Counted from the first letter of the stretch, positions 1 through 8,879 are shown. The stretch is 12,920 nt of DNA from Euperipatoides rowelli (GCA_003024985.2 PXIH01S0014785.1), one strand, 5' to 3'. Numbers and translations: made by a program. Notes: generated by a model not told the origin, from the sequence alone.

Positions 1-660
1 TTATTTAAATAAATTTAAATACATAAAAAAAAGCATTTACCCGGCAACTTTTAGAAGCACCAGGCAGGCGCTGAGAAACAATACTTTTTTTTTAGTGGCC
101 TAATGTAACCATCCAATGCTTAATATTTTTTTTTTTTTTTAAATTTTGTGTAATAGTTGGATATTAGCACAACAGTCTACCTCTTCCACACTAAGAACTT
201 TTAGTAAATTGTGTGTGGCTTTTTTTAAAAAAAATAAACATATAAGCAATCATTTGTTGAATATACTTCTAAAAGTTCTTCAAATATTAGACATTCAATA
301 TAGAAACTTGTACCAATCCATTCAGAATTCTAAGATTGGGATTTTTCTATTTTCTGAGATTTAAAAAAAAAAAAAAAAAAAATATGGAGCATCATTGGTC
401 TCTTTTTATGTTACAAATCTCATTTTTAAGCTTATTTTAAATGATGAATCATTATATTTAGGGTACAGTACACTCACACTAGACATTATTGCTGGCAATG
501 AAAAATGTTATGATTGAGTCTTGGGTCTCAATAGGAATCTTTAATGCAAATGCAACTGATTACTTGTCAAGACTGACAAACTTTTATTCTTCAGCAGTTA
601 AATTCATTATTCTTATTCAAAAAGCTTGCATATTTTGACTTCCATTGTAAGTAATGTGTG
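1..660. other. AT-rich non-coding stretch
   Basis: No gene is supported here. The stretch holds a T15 run (126-140), an A20 run (363-382) and many shorter A/T tracts. A 72-codon frame at 146-364 lacks an ATG and has the Ile/Leu/Lys/Asn/Phe-rich composition expected from translated AT-rich DNA. A slightly GC-richer patch near 40-80 has no identifiable content. Confidence 0.7.
363..382. repeat. A20 homopolymer
   Basis: Twenty consecutive A residues. Similar runs at 2803-2822 and 4076-4096 lie on the same strand. They could be old retroposon poly(A) tails, but no flanking target-site duplication is visible, so a slippage-expanded homopolymer is the simpler reading. Confidence 0.9.
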
Positions 661-678
661 ACTGAAACATAGATTGTT

Positions 679-798
679 ATGTTTGGTGGGGACAAGAACG
701 ACTCATTCTGTTTTGTTTGCCTCCACACAAGAGAATTGCGACCACTTAATTTTGACTACCGAGTCATGACAGTAATGACAGGTGTGACTTCACTTTAA
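679..798 (+). CDS. Candidate small frame or exon, 39 codons, unrecognised
   Basis: An ATG-started frame runs 39 codons to a TAA at 796-798 and begins MFGGDKNDSFCFVCLHTREL. Its GC is clearly above its surroundings, and it contains a CFVC (Cys-x-x-Cys) pair. An in-frame TAG lies three codons upstream, and the AG of that TAG could act as a splice acceptor (exon from 673). A donor-like AG/GTGTGA occurs at about 780. No family is recognised, and no signal peptide or membrane segment is seen. It could be a small exon, a decayed element fragment or a chance open frame in a GC-richer patch. The only support is composition and residue character. Confidence 0.15.
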   Translation: MFGGDKNDSFCFVCLHTRELRPLNFDYRVMTVMTGVTSL

Positions 799-1326
799 CC
801 TTTCATTCTGCAATTTAAAGAAAAAGAAATGTCGGACAATAACTGGACAGTCATGTTTGTCTTTGCCATTTATTGATTCTTAGTATTTACCTGCATTTTC
901 GAGCATGGAGAACTAGGAAATATCTATAAGTGAGTTAATGTACAGGTAACGTTCTGATTAAATTCATTTGCATTAAATATTTCCATATACTGGGCAAAGT
1001 AAACATTTGCGTTTGACTGTAAACTGTAGCTTTTGTCACAGTCTTACTCATAAACATATTCTTTTCAAGTACCATACTGATGATTAATTATACGCAAGTG
1101 GAAAGTAATAGTTGAATAATTAAGATGAGTGTATTCATCTAGAATTGGGCGTTGGTTTTAAAACAAGTTTGCAATATGAAATGTGTATGGTGCTGGTTGC
1201 ATCTATTGGGGGACTTTTTTTTTTCACAATAATAATTTAGCATTTATGAGTTGGAACTTGGAAAAGATTACTGTAGATTGCCGATCAAACCATATGTGCA
1301 CATATTCCTTCCGGGGTGGGGTGAGG
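799..1326. other. AT-rich non-coding stretch
   Basis: No gene, RNA or clear repeat is seen. The plus-strand frame that reaches 1463 is open back to about 1183, but the part before 1285 is AT-rich and looks like random read-through. Confidence 0.65.
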
Positions 1327-1463
1327 ATGGAGCACTTGTTCGGCACCATGGTAATGAACCTTAGATTTACCACAATGCACTGCAAACTGCACAGGCAAAC
1401 TGTTTTTCAAAATGGTGCACTTATTCAAGTTACATGGAAACACTCTCCTCAACCTTATTTGAG
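1327..1463 (+). CDS. Candidate first coding exon, unrecognised
   Basis: The ATG at 1327 has an A at -3 and a G at +4, a good animal start context, and a second ATG at 1348 lies in GGCACCATGG. The frame gives 45 codons plus two bases, begins MEHLFGTMVMNL, and ends exactly at TTGAG/GTAAAG, a near-consensus splice donor (GT at 1464-1465). The segment is GC-richer than its flanks and the early codons favour C or G at third positions. It would leave two bases of a split codon, a phase that matches the candidate exons starting at 11336 and 12397. No domain is recognised. A polypurine tract begins ten bases after the donor. A chance frame is a serious alternative. Confidence 0.22.
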
Positions 1464-1472
1464 GTAAAGACC

Positions 1473-1503
1473 AGAAGAGGGGGGGGGGGGGAGGAAGGAG
1501 AAA
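1473..1503. repeat. Polypurine tract with a G13 run
   Basis: Thirty-one consecutive purines include thirteen G in a row (1479-1491). Such tracts can form triplex or other non-B DNA and are length-unstable. It directly follows the donor-like site at 1464. Confidence 0.85.
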
Positions 1504-2684
1504 CATAGTTTCATGTCACAGTTAGTATTTCTTTTAGAGGGATCAAAATGTTTGTGTGGTGAAGGCACACTTTAACTAACTTTGGCCAAGAAATAGGGAT
1601 GGCATACTTATTTGTTGGGCACTTTGAAGCATTCTAGGATATAAAAAGTTGCAAAAATGTGCAGGCTCATAAAAGGTTAGGATCAGGTAGGTGTGCCCTG
1701 CGGAGGTTGGCATTTTTCTAGTGTGTATAGAATTATGAAGCAGGAATAAAGAGAACAAATTTTATTTATAAGCCGACTTTGGATATAACATTTTTTTATC
1801 AATTTTATTATAGGAATTTGAAATCTAACGAAAAATATATATACTGTGTATGTAGGCTACTGTATAAGTCTATAAATTATTAATTCTTTTTTCAAAATGG
1901 TGCTCTCTATAATAAACAATATTTGAGACTAAAATTTTTATTTCTGTTATTTTTTTTTTAGCAAACAATAAAACTGGTTTTTTTTTTAGCAGTGTTCAAA
2001 TCCTAAATTTTAACTTGTATCTTAATTTCTTTCCCCTTTTTTAAATAATGTTTCTTACTGGAATATTATGTTATTATATTATTTTATGAAGATAGATTTT
2101 TTTTTTTGTCTTGGACTTAAACTTTAAAGTCTGCAACCGACTACTTTCTCAGTTTTATGAATGAGATCTTTGCTTCTAGCTGAATGTCTGCCAAAATTCT
2201 ACTACCCACACTGTTATTTTAATAAGCGTGTCAGAATGAAAGTAAAAAAAAAAAAAATCAAATTATAGTGGCTGATGGTGTAATCATAAGACAAGCTGCA
2301 GTCTGTTAATACCATTAATTATTTGACTTGATTTTTATGTAATTAGTGAATAGCATGATGTATTCGATTCTTTGGGTGGAACTCTTCTGAATGATATAAA
2401 CTTATTGTGAATGATATACTTAAGTGAATAAATGCTATTTAATTATAAAGTGATCAAATTGTTTTTAAAGTTATAGACTAGTAGCAGGAGGAGGAATTAG
2501 TCATGCGGTATGACAGTTATGAGAACTGGGCCATTATCTTCTAGTTTATGTCACTGTCTTTACAATACATAGTAGTTCTATTAAAATAAATCAAACGGTA
2601 AGAATTATATACTATATGTTTTAAAATGAATCAGAAAAGAATATTTAAGGCTTCTAAAAATAATACATTCCAGAAAAAAATTAC
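1504..2684. other. AT-rich non-coding stretch
   Basis: No coding frame is convincing here. Contents are T-runs (for example 1949-1960, 1979-1988, 2098-2107), an A run at about 2245-2257 and a short 20 bp tandem repeat at 2388. A B-box-like GTTCAAATCC near 1996 has no A box or acceptor stem, so it is not a tRNA. Confidence 0.7.
2388..2425. repeat. Short 20 bp-period tandem repeat, two copies
   Basis: TGAATGATATA occurs at 2388 and again at 2408, with partly matching downstream bases (AAACTTATTG and CTTAAGTG). This is a two-unit local duplication without obvious function. Confidence 0.5.
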
Positions 2685-2712
2685 AAGGGGAAAGGAGGGG
2701 GGGGGGAGAGGG
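2685..2712. repeat. Polypurine tract with a G10 run
   Basis: Twenty-eight consecutive purines with ten G in a row (2697-2706), resembling the tract at 1473-1503. Confidence 0.85.
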
Positions 2713-2802
2713 CAGTCAAATTTTTTTTTAGCCTTATAATTAATTATTTGTAAGGACTATACTATTATTAGTAGATTACTTACAGATATTTGATTATAAC
2801 GC

Positions 2803-2822
2803 AAAAAAAAAAAAAAAAAAAA
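2803..2822. repeat. A20 homopolymer followed by TATATATT
   Basis: Twenty A residues adjoin a short TA-rich segment. No target-site duplication is seen around it. Confidence 0.9.
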
Positions 2823-2840
2823 TATATATTTTTAAAGTAC

Positions 2841-3064
2841 CTGTCCTTCACTGCTTGTTTTACTTTCCTTTGCAATAAACAAAAACTGACCAGGCAGTTA
2901 TGTCCATTTTTTTGGTTGGTAAAGCAACATTTGTCGTCGTCTTGGTCACCAACAAATATCGATGAAAAAAACTTACAGAAAATTAGAAAAGTTAACGACT
3001 TTTCATGTCGGGAAGTGTAGCCACTGACAAATGTCTCAGTTTCACTCAAGAAGCGGTACACCAA
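2841..3064 (-). CDS. Weak candidate exon region, minus strand
   Basis: A minus-strand frame stays open across 2780-3064 and is GC-richer than its surroundings. It contains the stretches SGYTSRHEKS and GDQDDDKCCFTNQKNGHNCL. Two donor-like sites lie on the minus strand: TTTTCT/GTAAGT (GT at 2976-2975) and GACAG/GTACTT (GT at 2840-2839). The only nearby acceptor, TTTGTCAG/TGG, has a poor pyrimidine tract, and the frame opens with TTG rather than ATG. The middle part (LTFLIFCKFFSSIF) reads like translated AT-rich DNA. No family is recognised. Coding status is doubtful, and the region may be a decayed repeat. Confidence 0.12.
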
Positions 3065-4049
3065 AGAGGAATCATGTCGTTGACAATAGTTTAAAATTTT
3101 GTTTCAAACACATCGCAGGAAATGACTTATTTATGGTTTGACCATATGTTTATTGGCTTTCATAGTGAACATCTGATTGATCTGATCTATCATTTTTATA
3201 AACTTTTCAAAAAAATAGATTGGAGTAATGACAAAACTATTGTGTTACAGTAATTGATAAATATCGTTTGCATCCTGAAATATGGATGTTTTTCAAAATC
3301 AGGACATCTGCACTATATTTACACTTTCTAAACTAGGACGCACCCAGTATCAATGTCGACGTTGTCGATGCTTTTTTTAAAATTACCATAAAGGCATAAT
3401 CTCAACTTCCTCATTCCACATATTGATGCCAGATGTCGACTAAATAAGTTTCGCAATTTTTAAAAGTTGAGAAACGTTGTTCCTTTGGTGAATACAGTTG
3501 AATGTTTCTCAATTTTTTTCACAATTAGTGCACCATAAATAGGTATTTAGTAAGAAAACTACTTGTCATTTAACTTTTCAAATATAAAGTTCTGACCAGG
3601 CATGATTTTCATGATCAGGCAAGGAAGGAGAAACCTTTTTTTTTTTAAAGTATCTGATGGACTGTTACCATTTATTCTCAAAACAAAAATCATATAGATT
3701 TTCTATACAATAAATATGATCAGTTGAAAAAAATAACATGAAGGTCTATTATAATTTTTTTTTAAAAAAATTCCCACCTCAATTTATTATTTCTCTTTTC
3801 TTTAAATCATCAAATAGGCCGGGCTCATTTTTTTTTTTCAAGAACATTATAGAGTAGACTATGTATCACTTTTTTTTTTAAAAAGCTCTAATTTGAAGGG
3901 TATGTGTGGAGTGGCTTATGTCTAGAGGGAAAATCAAAATTACTATAAGGTTTGACTTTATAAAATCTTAATTACAGTAGCTTAGGGCAAAATTTGGATC
4001 CTGTATATACAGTATCATTTGGGCCGTGAAATTAAGAAAAAAAAAATTA

Positions 4050-4070
4050 GAATCGAAATCGAATTGAATC
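4050..4070. repeat. Short degenerate GAATC/GAAATC tandem repeat
   Basis: Units GAATC, GAAATC, GAATT and GAATC follow each other, six bases before the A21 run at 4076. It could be a tiny simple repeat or the decayed end of an element. There is too little sequence to decide. Confidence 0.5.
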
Positions 4071-4075
4071 ACTTT

Positions 4076-4096
4076 AAAAAAAAAAAAAAAAAAAAA
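4076..4096. repeat. A21 homopolymer
   Basis: Twenty-one consecutive A residues, the longest homopolymer in the window. No flanking direct repeat is visible. Confidence 0.9.
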
Positions 4097-4241
4097 CTTG
4101 TCCATGCCTATTAATTTGGTGCAAATATGTTATAAGTTTGAGTAGCACTAATAACTTGAAAATCTTGGAACAAAATAAATAAATAAAAACATTTAAAATT
4201 ATATTAGGCAATAAATAAAGGGATGCTGCTACACCTCTTAC

Positions 4242-4368
4242 ATTTAATATACTTGTTTAAAAAAGTCTGTAGCATTCCTGTAAACGGGTTCTCATTTGAA
4301 TCTGTAATCCATTCTATTTGTGTAAATGTAAAACGGAATGTGCTCTGAACAAATTCAGACAAGATATT
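4242..4368 (-). CDS. Candidate internal exon, minus strand, unrecognised
   Basis: The longest stop-free ATG frame in the window (105 codons, 4204-4521, minus) contains a better-looking core bounded by splice-like sites. The acceptor AATTCATTTCCCCAG lies just before 4368, and the donor AAAT/GTAAGA has its GT at 4241-4240. A weaker alternative donor, AACAA/GTATAT, has its GT at 4252-4251. The in-frame core begins NILSEFVQSTFRFTFTQIEW and has a mixed, protein-like composition with Trp, Pro and Gly. The frame upstream of the acceptor is Lys/Phe/Asn-rich and looks like intron read-through. No domain is recognised. A transposon-derived fragment or a chance frame remain real alternatives. Confidence 0.22.
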
Positions 4369-5452
4369 CTGGGGAAATGAATTATTAAAATACGACTTTT
4401 TATTTTCTTCAGTTGACTCAATTATTCCTTTTTTAAAGAAACCATTTTCTAATAATTTCTTAAATCCTTTTTTAGAAAGTATGTGGATTTTCAATTTTTT
4501 TTTAAAGACACAAAATTGCAAAGTTAAACTTATTTAAATTTATCATACTGATAAATGCATTAAATTTTTACAGTAACATATTTATTTTTGAAAAAAAAAA
4601 AAATCTGTCTGGTGGGCTGGCTGCTCCCCCCCCCCCATTCATTTAGCTTATTAATATTTGCTACAATTTGGAGGATGATAGTTAAATGATTTCAGAAAAC
4701 AGTAGGACTCCTTGCATGCAATAAGCTATATAAAACATTTGTTGAAGTTTGGATATATTGCTTTTGATTCTATTGATAGGAGTTGAATATATTATAGTTT
4801 TGATGGACATTTTTTCTAGTTATATCTTCTTATGTCTCATTTATGATCTTTGCTCTTGACTAAATAGCATTCACAATACAGCTAGAATTTCATGCTATTT
4901 AAGTTTTTCGTTTTACATTCATAACTTGATGAAATGATGACACTAATTACTAGATGTAGTTTGTCAATGTAATTATGTATCTTAACCTGTAAGTAGACAA
5001 AGCAAGTTATTGGAGTCGCTATCAACTTTTATTATTACTGATGGGATGGATAAACTTGTAATAATTGCAATATACTAGTATAAGATCTGAACATCTGGTT
5101 TGGAAAAAAAAAAAAAGGCTTGTTTGTTCTTTACAATTTAATTAGCATCTGTGAAAATGCTTAGCATGATATAAATTCATTATGTATATTTTGTGAAATA
5201 ACAATGTGTTTACTATTTCATAATTTTTATTTTATTGTCCTTGTTTATTAACTCTATAAATTGTAATTATTTGGGTTTCTATAATATATTATTGGTTTAT
5301 ATTGATAAAGAAATTGTTACAAAATAACCACAAATAAGTACTTAATTAACATGCTCATGGATGTGGGCCTTTTTTTACAATGTGTTGATTGGAGAAAAAT
5401 ACAGATGACATTAAATATGAAGAAAAAGAAAAAAAAAGAAACACTAAAGTTG
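4369..5452. other. AT-rich non-coding stretch
   Basis: No gene is supported. It includes a C11 run (4626-4636), preceded by a GGTGGGCTGGCTG patch, plus A-runs near 4590 and 5104 and ordinary AT-rich sequence. Nothing else stands out. Confidence 0.7.
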
Positions 5453-5921
5453 CAACAGTTCACTAGACTTCAAATACTTATAATCCGGAACACAACCTAA
5501 AATTGGGTCGCTTGGCATATTTCGTGTGTTGCAAAATATTTTCAACAAAAATAGTATTTTAACATCCACGTTTGTATTTTCGTCATTAAGGAAAGGGCTG
5601 ACTGAAGTTACGTCAAATTTATCAAAATCAATCGAAAACGAGTATTTCACCTCTTAATATCATAGGGTTGGAGCATAGTTGATTTCACACGCAGTTGGAG
5701 TTAGAGTTCAGAGTAAAGGTAAGGTTAGGACTGTAAATAAAAAAAAATTAAACTTGCTATCCATGTTAATCATGTGAATAAATGGGACTTAGGCCTTCCA
5801 GTTTCTAGGCGCTTGTGTCATTGTAAGGGAGTCGGTCATTTCTAGACACCGAATGTGTTGCATGAACTTGCTGTCGGGAATTCTATTTGGGTCACGACTC
5901 AAAAAGGTTTAAGAGTAACTT
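5453..5921. mobile_element. Probable decayed hAT-like non-autonomous element
   Basis: The right end at about 5888-5921, read inward on the minus strand, is AAGTTACTCTTAAACC followed by TTTTTGAGTCGTGACCC. This closely resembles the animal hAT terminus CAGTGGTTCTCAAACC followed by a GGGTCRCGAC-type block. The left end starts CAACAGTTCACTAGACTTC and is followed by an AACCTAAAATTGGGTCGC block (5492-5513), which also resembles hAT sub-terminal sequence. The interior has a GGTTAGG-like degenerate stretch (5694-5733), often seen inside such elements. Proposed 8 bp duplications are TAAAGTTG (5445-5452) and TAAAGGCT (5922-5929), matching at only 5 of 8 bases, so the insertion would be old or the ends slightly misplaced. 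A 68-codon GTG-started minus frame inside (5444-5650) is probably not a gene. The family resemblance is from memory and has not been searched. Confidence 0.4.
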
Positions 5922-5946
5922 TAAAGGCTTAGAAACTAGAAGACTT
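5798..5946. repeat. Imperfect inverted repeat around 150 bp
   Basis: CTTCCAGTTTCTAGGC at about 5798-5813 is nearly the reverse complement of GCTTAGAAACTAGAAG at about 5927-5942, matching at 14 of 16 bases. It overlaps the proposed right end of the hAT-like element and partly lies outside it. It may mark a different true boundary for that element or be fortuitous. Confidence 0.4.
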
Positions 5947-6264
5947 GACAGTTGTGTCATATTTCCTTCACCAGTTCAATACCCCAACATGTCTTGAAAG
6001 TAATTATATAAAAATTCTTCAGTCAAAGTCAGGCATGGGATTGTCAGNAAAGAAAATGAAAGATGAGATAATAGTTTGGGGACACAGTATAGATATTTTC
6101 TAATTACATAAATAAAAGTTTTCTGGTTGACTTCAACATATATGTTAATCATGAGTTCCAGAGTAAGATTCAACAAATACTCAAAAATGTGGTTTTTTGA
6201 TGTAATAAATGGTGGTGAAGAAATAAAATCCATCTACTTTGAAAGTGGAAGATGATATTAGGAA
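5930..6264. other. AT-rich stretch with an unsupported minus-strand frame
   Basis: A minus-strand ATG frame of 85 codons (5976-6233) spans the ambiguous base at 6048. It is rich in Leu, Ile, Phe, Tyr and Asn, as expected for translated AT-rich DNA, and shows no recognised domain. A perfect 12 bp palindrome AACATATATGTT lies at about 6135. No gene is called. Confidence 0.5.
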
Positions 6265-6428
6265 CAGTGTCGGTCTTCACCTGGTGGTCCCAGGCCCACC
6301 TTGACATTTAATGCTTTTTAATGTAAACTTCAAAAATACACTTTAAGCAAGGAGAACTTTATAGATTAAAAGTTGAAAATCAAAATTATATTAAGTTTTA
6401 AGAAACTTCCATATTCCGGCCTCCACTC
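6265..6428. mobile_element. Possible short hAT-like MITE remnant
   Basis: A sudden GC-rich block begins CAGTGTCGGTCTTCACCTGG and continues as GTGGTCCCAGGCCCACC (6283-6300). CAGTG followed by a CGG core and GGCCCACC-type sequence resembles hAT-type element ends. A possible opposite end CCGGCCTCCACTC lies at 6416-6428 (8 of 13 bases match the inverted first terminus). The flanking octamers ATTAGGAA (6257-6264) and AATAGATA (6429-6436) match at 5 of 8. Inside the GC block, CCTGG-TGGTC-CCAGG can pair as a hairpin. The evidence is weak and the right boundary is especially uncertain. Confidence 0.22.
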
Positions 6429-6840
6429 AATAGATATGTTTATCGTAATAGCTTAAATTAGTTCCATAAGATTTTGTTTTGGCTACTCACTAATTTCTTG
6501 TGGACATTAATCTTTGATGAACACAGAAGTTAGTTTAAAAATGGCTACTTCACAATTTCATGATTTGGCTGTGATTGTAAGAGAGAGAGAGAAATTATTT
6601 ACTCCTGTCTAATCATGAACAAATTATAGATGAGTTTGCTTCACTCTAAAGTTGATACCTCAATTAATACTGAAGTAAAAACTTTTTGTAATAAAAACTA
6701 CATACAATTTTGTAAATATTTATTTAATTATTAACAAAATAAAGGACCAGTTAGAGTCTTGCTTTGAAGTTAATCAAGAAGAAGAAAAAAAGAAAATACT
6801 AAATACAGTAGTGAATAACGATATGGGATACAAATAATTT
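6429..6840. other. AT-rich non-coding stretch
   Basis: No gene is seen. A short GA dinucleotide repeat (6580-6593) and A/T tracts are the only recognisable content. Confidence 0.7.
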
Positions 6841-7045
6841 CCTTTTTATCTTTTTTTAAAAAATAAAAATAATAGAAACAATAAACAGCTATCTTAAAAA
6901 AAAAGGAAAACTAGTAATAATTGTCAAATAATGAATGAAATATGTTTTCCTCTTTTTTTTTTAGTAAATTAAAATTAATAGGAACAATAAATAGCTAAAA
7001 AAAAAAAAGGAAATCAAGAATCGTCAAACAATTTATGAAGACTAG
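6841..7045. repeat. Diverged tandem duplication, period about 108 bp
   Basis: Copy A (6841-6948) and copy B (from 6949) follow the same order: CCT then a T-run, then AAAATwAATAGrAACAATAAAyAGCTA, an A-run, GGAAA, then AAT(T/C)GTCAAA(T/C)AAT. Differences are substitutions and small A/T-run indels. A and B lie head to tail with no spacer. It looks like a local segmental duplication that has since drifted. No coding content is seen in either copy. Confidence 0.75.
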
Positions 7046-8211
7046 GGGAAGATTTTTGGAGCAAGAAGATTTGAAACCAGAAAAGTGTACATTAAAAGAA
7101 TCCAAGTTGTTTCTGTTAGACAAAAAAAAAAAAACTTATTTTTTTTAAATTTATTTATATTTACTTATTAGAGAACATTAATTAATGGCCTCACTTATTT
7201 TGATTAAATATAATATTCATTTACTGTATATACACAGTATATATAAGAAAACACAAAAATGAGCTACCGGATGAGACTTATTTGAGCAGAGGTTGTACTT
7301 ATGGGGCAGGAGGAAAAATACAATTTGTGCATCACACATATAACAAACAACAAATGTGAACTAGTTTAAAGATAAGTATAAATATATAAACATGCAAAAA
7401 TTATTCTATATGGGCCCACCCAAAATTATTTCTCTAAAACTGCCCATGGATAAGAGGTGATCAAAATTCAATACAATCCAAAGACTCCATAGGATAAACA
7501 TTAATGACGCAGAAAAACTTGATCCCACATTTTGTAAAATAAGTGAGTCTATTATAAATTCATATCAACTAATCCATATTAAGAAAAAACGGCTATATAT
7601 TCAGTCCAAAAATCCATCAAAATAATAAATTAGAATCAGAAGATGAGTATTTACAAATCATTTAAATAAATAAGAAAACAGGCAATCTTTACTAAAACAC
7701 CATTATATCCTGTATATACTGTAATATTAAAGACTATAATGTATTTAATGCAGTAATACCCACAACAGCACTGCCTTATTTTGCAATATGTTTTGTCAGC
7801 ATTAGAGAAATGTATTGAATATGTAAAATATTGCTGCTATATATCTTTTTATTTAACAGTGGTAATGATTTAATTTCTGTCTTTGCTTGTTGTTCTTTTA
7901 ATTTTTTTTTTTTAATACGTAAATGCACCTTATTTGTATTATTTAAACCTCCCACTTCACTTCAGTAATGAATTACAAAAACTATGATTGTGAATATACT
8001 GCCATGTTTCTTTTTATGTTGCTAACCTTCTATTATCATTATATACAGTTCAGTTTGAACATTCCCCATAAAACAGTTTGGACTTACTTTATGATTACCA
8101 AGAATTACCTTTATAATAATGATTTAACCTAACTCATGAACCAAAAGTTGTATCCATAAACCATTTGTTGCAATTTGTTTATCAATTCAAAAAAGTTTTT
8201 TTATTTAATAG
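7046..8211. other. AT-rich non-coding stretch
   Basis: No gene is called. A 51-codon plus frame at 7204-7356 ends with a protein-like segment (ELPDETYLSRGCTYGAGGK), but it has no ATG at its head and no clear splice sites. TA-rich near-palindromes lie around 7222-7246, and the first copy of a 27 bp repeat is at 7597. Confidence 0.6.
7597..7623 (+). repeat. 27 bp direct repeat, copy 1
   Basis: It matches the copy at 8456-8482 at 25 of 27 bases around a TCCAAAAAT core. The flanks do not match. Two mismatches over 27 bases is beyond what I would expect by chance even in AT-rich DNA of this length. Confidence 0.65.
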
Positions 8212-8304
8212 ATGGCGCCACAGGGCAATTTTAATGCAAATGGTGTCCATACAATAAAAAGCAGAATGTGTGTGGTTAGCCAAAACAAAATCTCCAGCAA
8301 CTAA
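8212..8304 (+). CDS. Candidate short frame or exon, 30 codons, unrecognised
   Basis: The sequence GTTTTTTTATTTAATAG, a good-looking 3' splice site with a pyrimidine tract, is followed immediately by ATGGCGCCACAGGGC. The frame reads MAPQGNFNANGVHTIKSRMC and continues to a TAA at 8302-8304. The start has an A at -3 (AATAGATGG puts T, A, G before the ATG; the -3 base is T if counted strictly from 8209) and a G at +4, so the start context is only partly favourable. No family is recognised. T-rich runs ending in AG are frequent in this window, so this could easily be chance. Confidence 0.13.
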   Translation: MAPQGNFNANGVHTIKSRMCVVSQNKISSN

Positions 8305-8819
8305 TATCAAACAGCATATGGGAAAGAACCGCCATGTGTACCTACAATCTATGCATGGGTGTAGTGGTTTAAAGTAGTTTATGAATGCATATTTTAACTT
8401 TATTGATTTGTGTATTTTGTACCAAAAAAATGCTTGTTTAATTAATCAATTTGTCATATTCGGTCCAAAAATGCATCAAAATTCGACTTATGTCTATCAA
8501 AATATAAAACTGGTTTTAACCACTGCAAAGGTGGAATGTATTGAAACTAATAAATAAAACTTCCGCAAAGTATTTGCATTCGGACATTCATCTGTATAGA
8601 ACTTTGTAATTTACAGAAGATCCCAGAATGCAATTTAAGCTTAATCTTATTATAGAACTTTTAGCTAAAATCAAATTAATTGAATCAGTTGGAAAATAAT
8701 ATCAAAACAATAAATTATTGAAATACAATGTTTTCAAACTAAATCAAACAGTGTGCCTACTCTACTTACAAAACCTAAGATATGATTGGTTCAATAGTTA
8801 ACAAGTAGGTGAGAAAATG
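8305..8819. other. AT-rich non-coding stretch
   Basis: No gene is supported. It contains the second copy of the 27 bp repeat and otherwise plain AT-rich sequence. Confidence 0.65.
8456..8482 (+). repeat. 27 bp direct repeat, copy 2
   Basis: This is the second copy, in the same orientation as 7597-7623, starting ATATTCGGTCC and differing at two positions. The spacing between copy starts is 859 bp. They may be remnants of a dispersed repeat family or short direct repeats bordering an older insertion. Confidence 0.65.
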
Positions 8820-8847
8820 ATAAAAGTTGAATTTTTTCAACTTTTAT
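8820..8847. repeat. Perfect 12 bp hairpin with TTTT loop
   Basis: ATAAAAGTTGAA (8820-8831) and TTCAACTTTTAT (8836-8847) are exact reverse complements separated by four T. Pairing stops at the next base on each side. Both strands could form it. No function is shown. Confidence 0.75.
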
Positions 8848-8879
8848 AGATGCGATGTGATGGCTATTTCTTTCAATAG

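Larger units (their letters stand above)
3070..4200. other. AT-rich non-coding stretch
   Basis: No gene is supported. The stretch holds a small cluster of GTCGA motifs (3355-3370, 3436-3440), several T8-T10 runs, a perfect 12 bp self-complementary CTGTATATACAG at 4001-4012, and a short GAATC-type repeat at 4050-4070 followed by A21. Confidence 0.65.

Noticed and set aside
146-364. 72-codon plus-strand frame after a T-run and AG
   Set aside because: It has no ATG, its composition is typical of translated AT-rich DNA, there is no donor-like end, and it runs into a poly(A) tract.
1285-1506. Minus-strand 73-codon frame with a poly-Pro start
   Set aside because: The prolines are the complement of the G13 tract, and the rest is the antisense shadow of the plus-strand candidate at 1327-1463.
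1403-1903. Exact 16 bp match TTTTTCAAAATGGTGC at 1403 and 1888
   Set aside because: Given the AT-rich composition and window length, a match of this size is within what chance could give, and the flanks do not match.
1993-2004. GTTCAAATCC, a tRNA B-box-like sequence
   Set aside because: There is no A box at the right distance, no acceptor stem and no anticodon arm, so it is not a tRNA or tRNA-derived SINE.
5444-5650. Minus-strand 68-codon frame with protein-like composition
   Set aside because: It starts with GTG, lacks good splice sites and almost all of it lies inside the proposed hAT-like element (from 5453).
5976-6233. Minus-strand 85-codon frame
   Set aside because: It is Leu/Ile/Phe/Tyr-rich, contains an ambiguous base, and has no recognised domain or supporting signals.
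3998-7719. Repeated ATCCTGTATATAC motif at 3998 and 7707
   Set aside because: It is a 13 bp low-complexity match, expected several times by chance in this composition.
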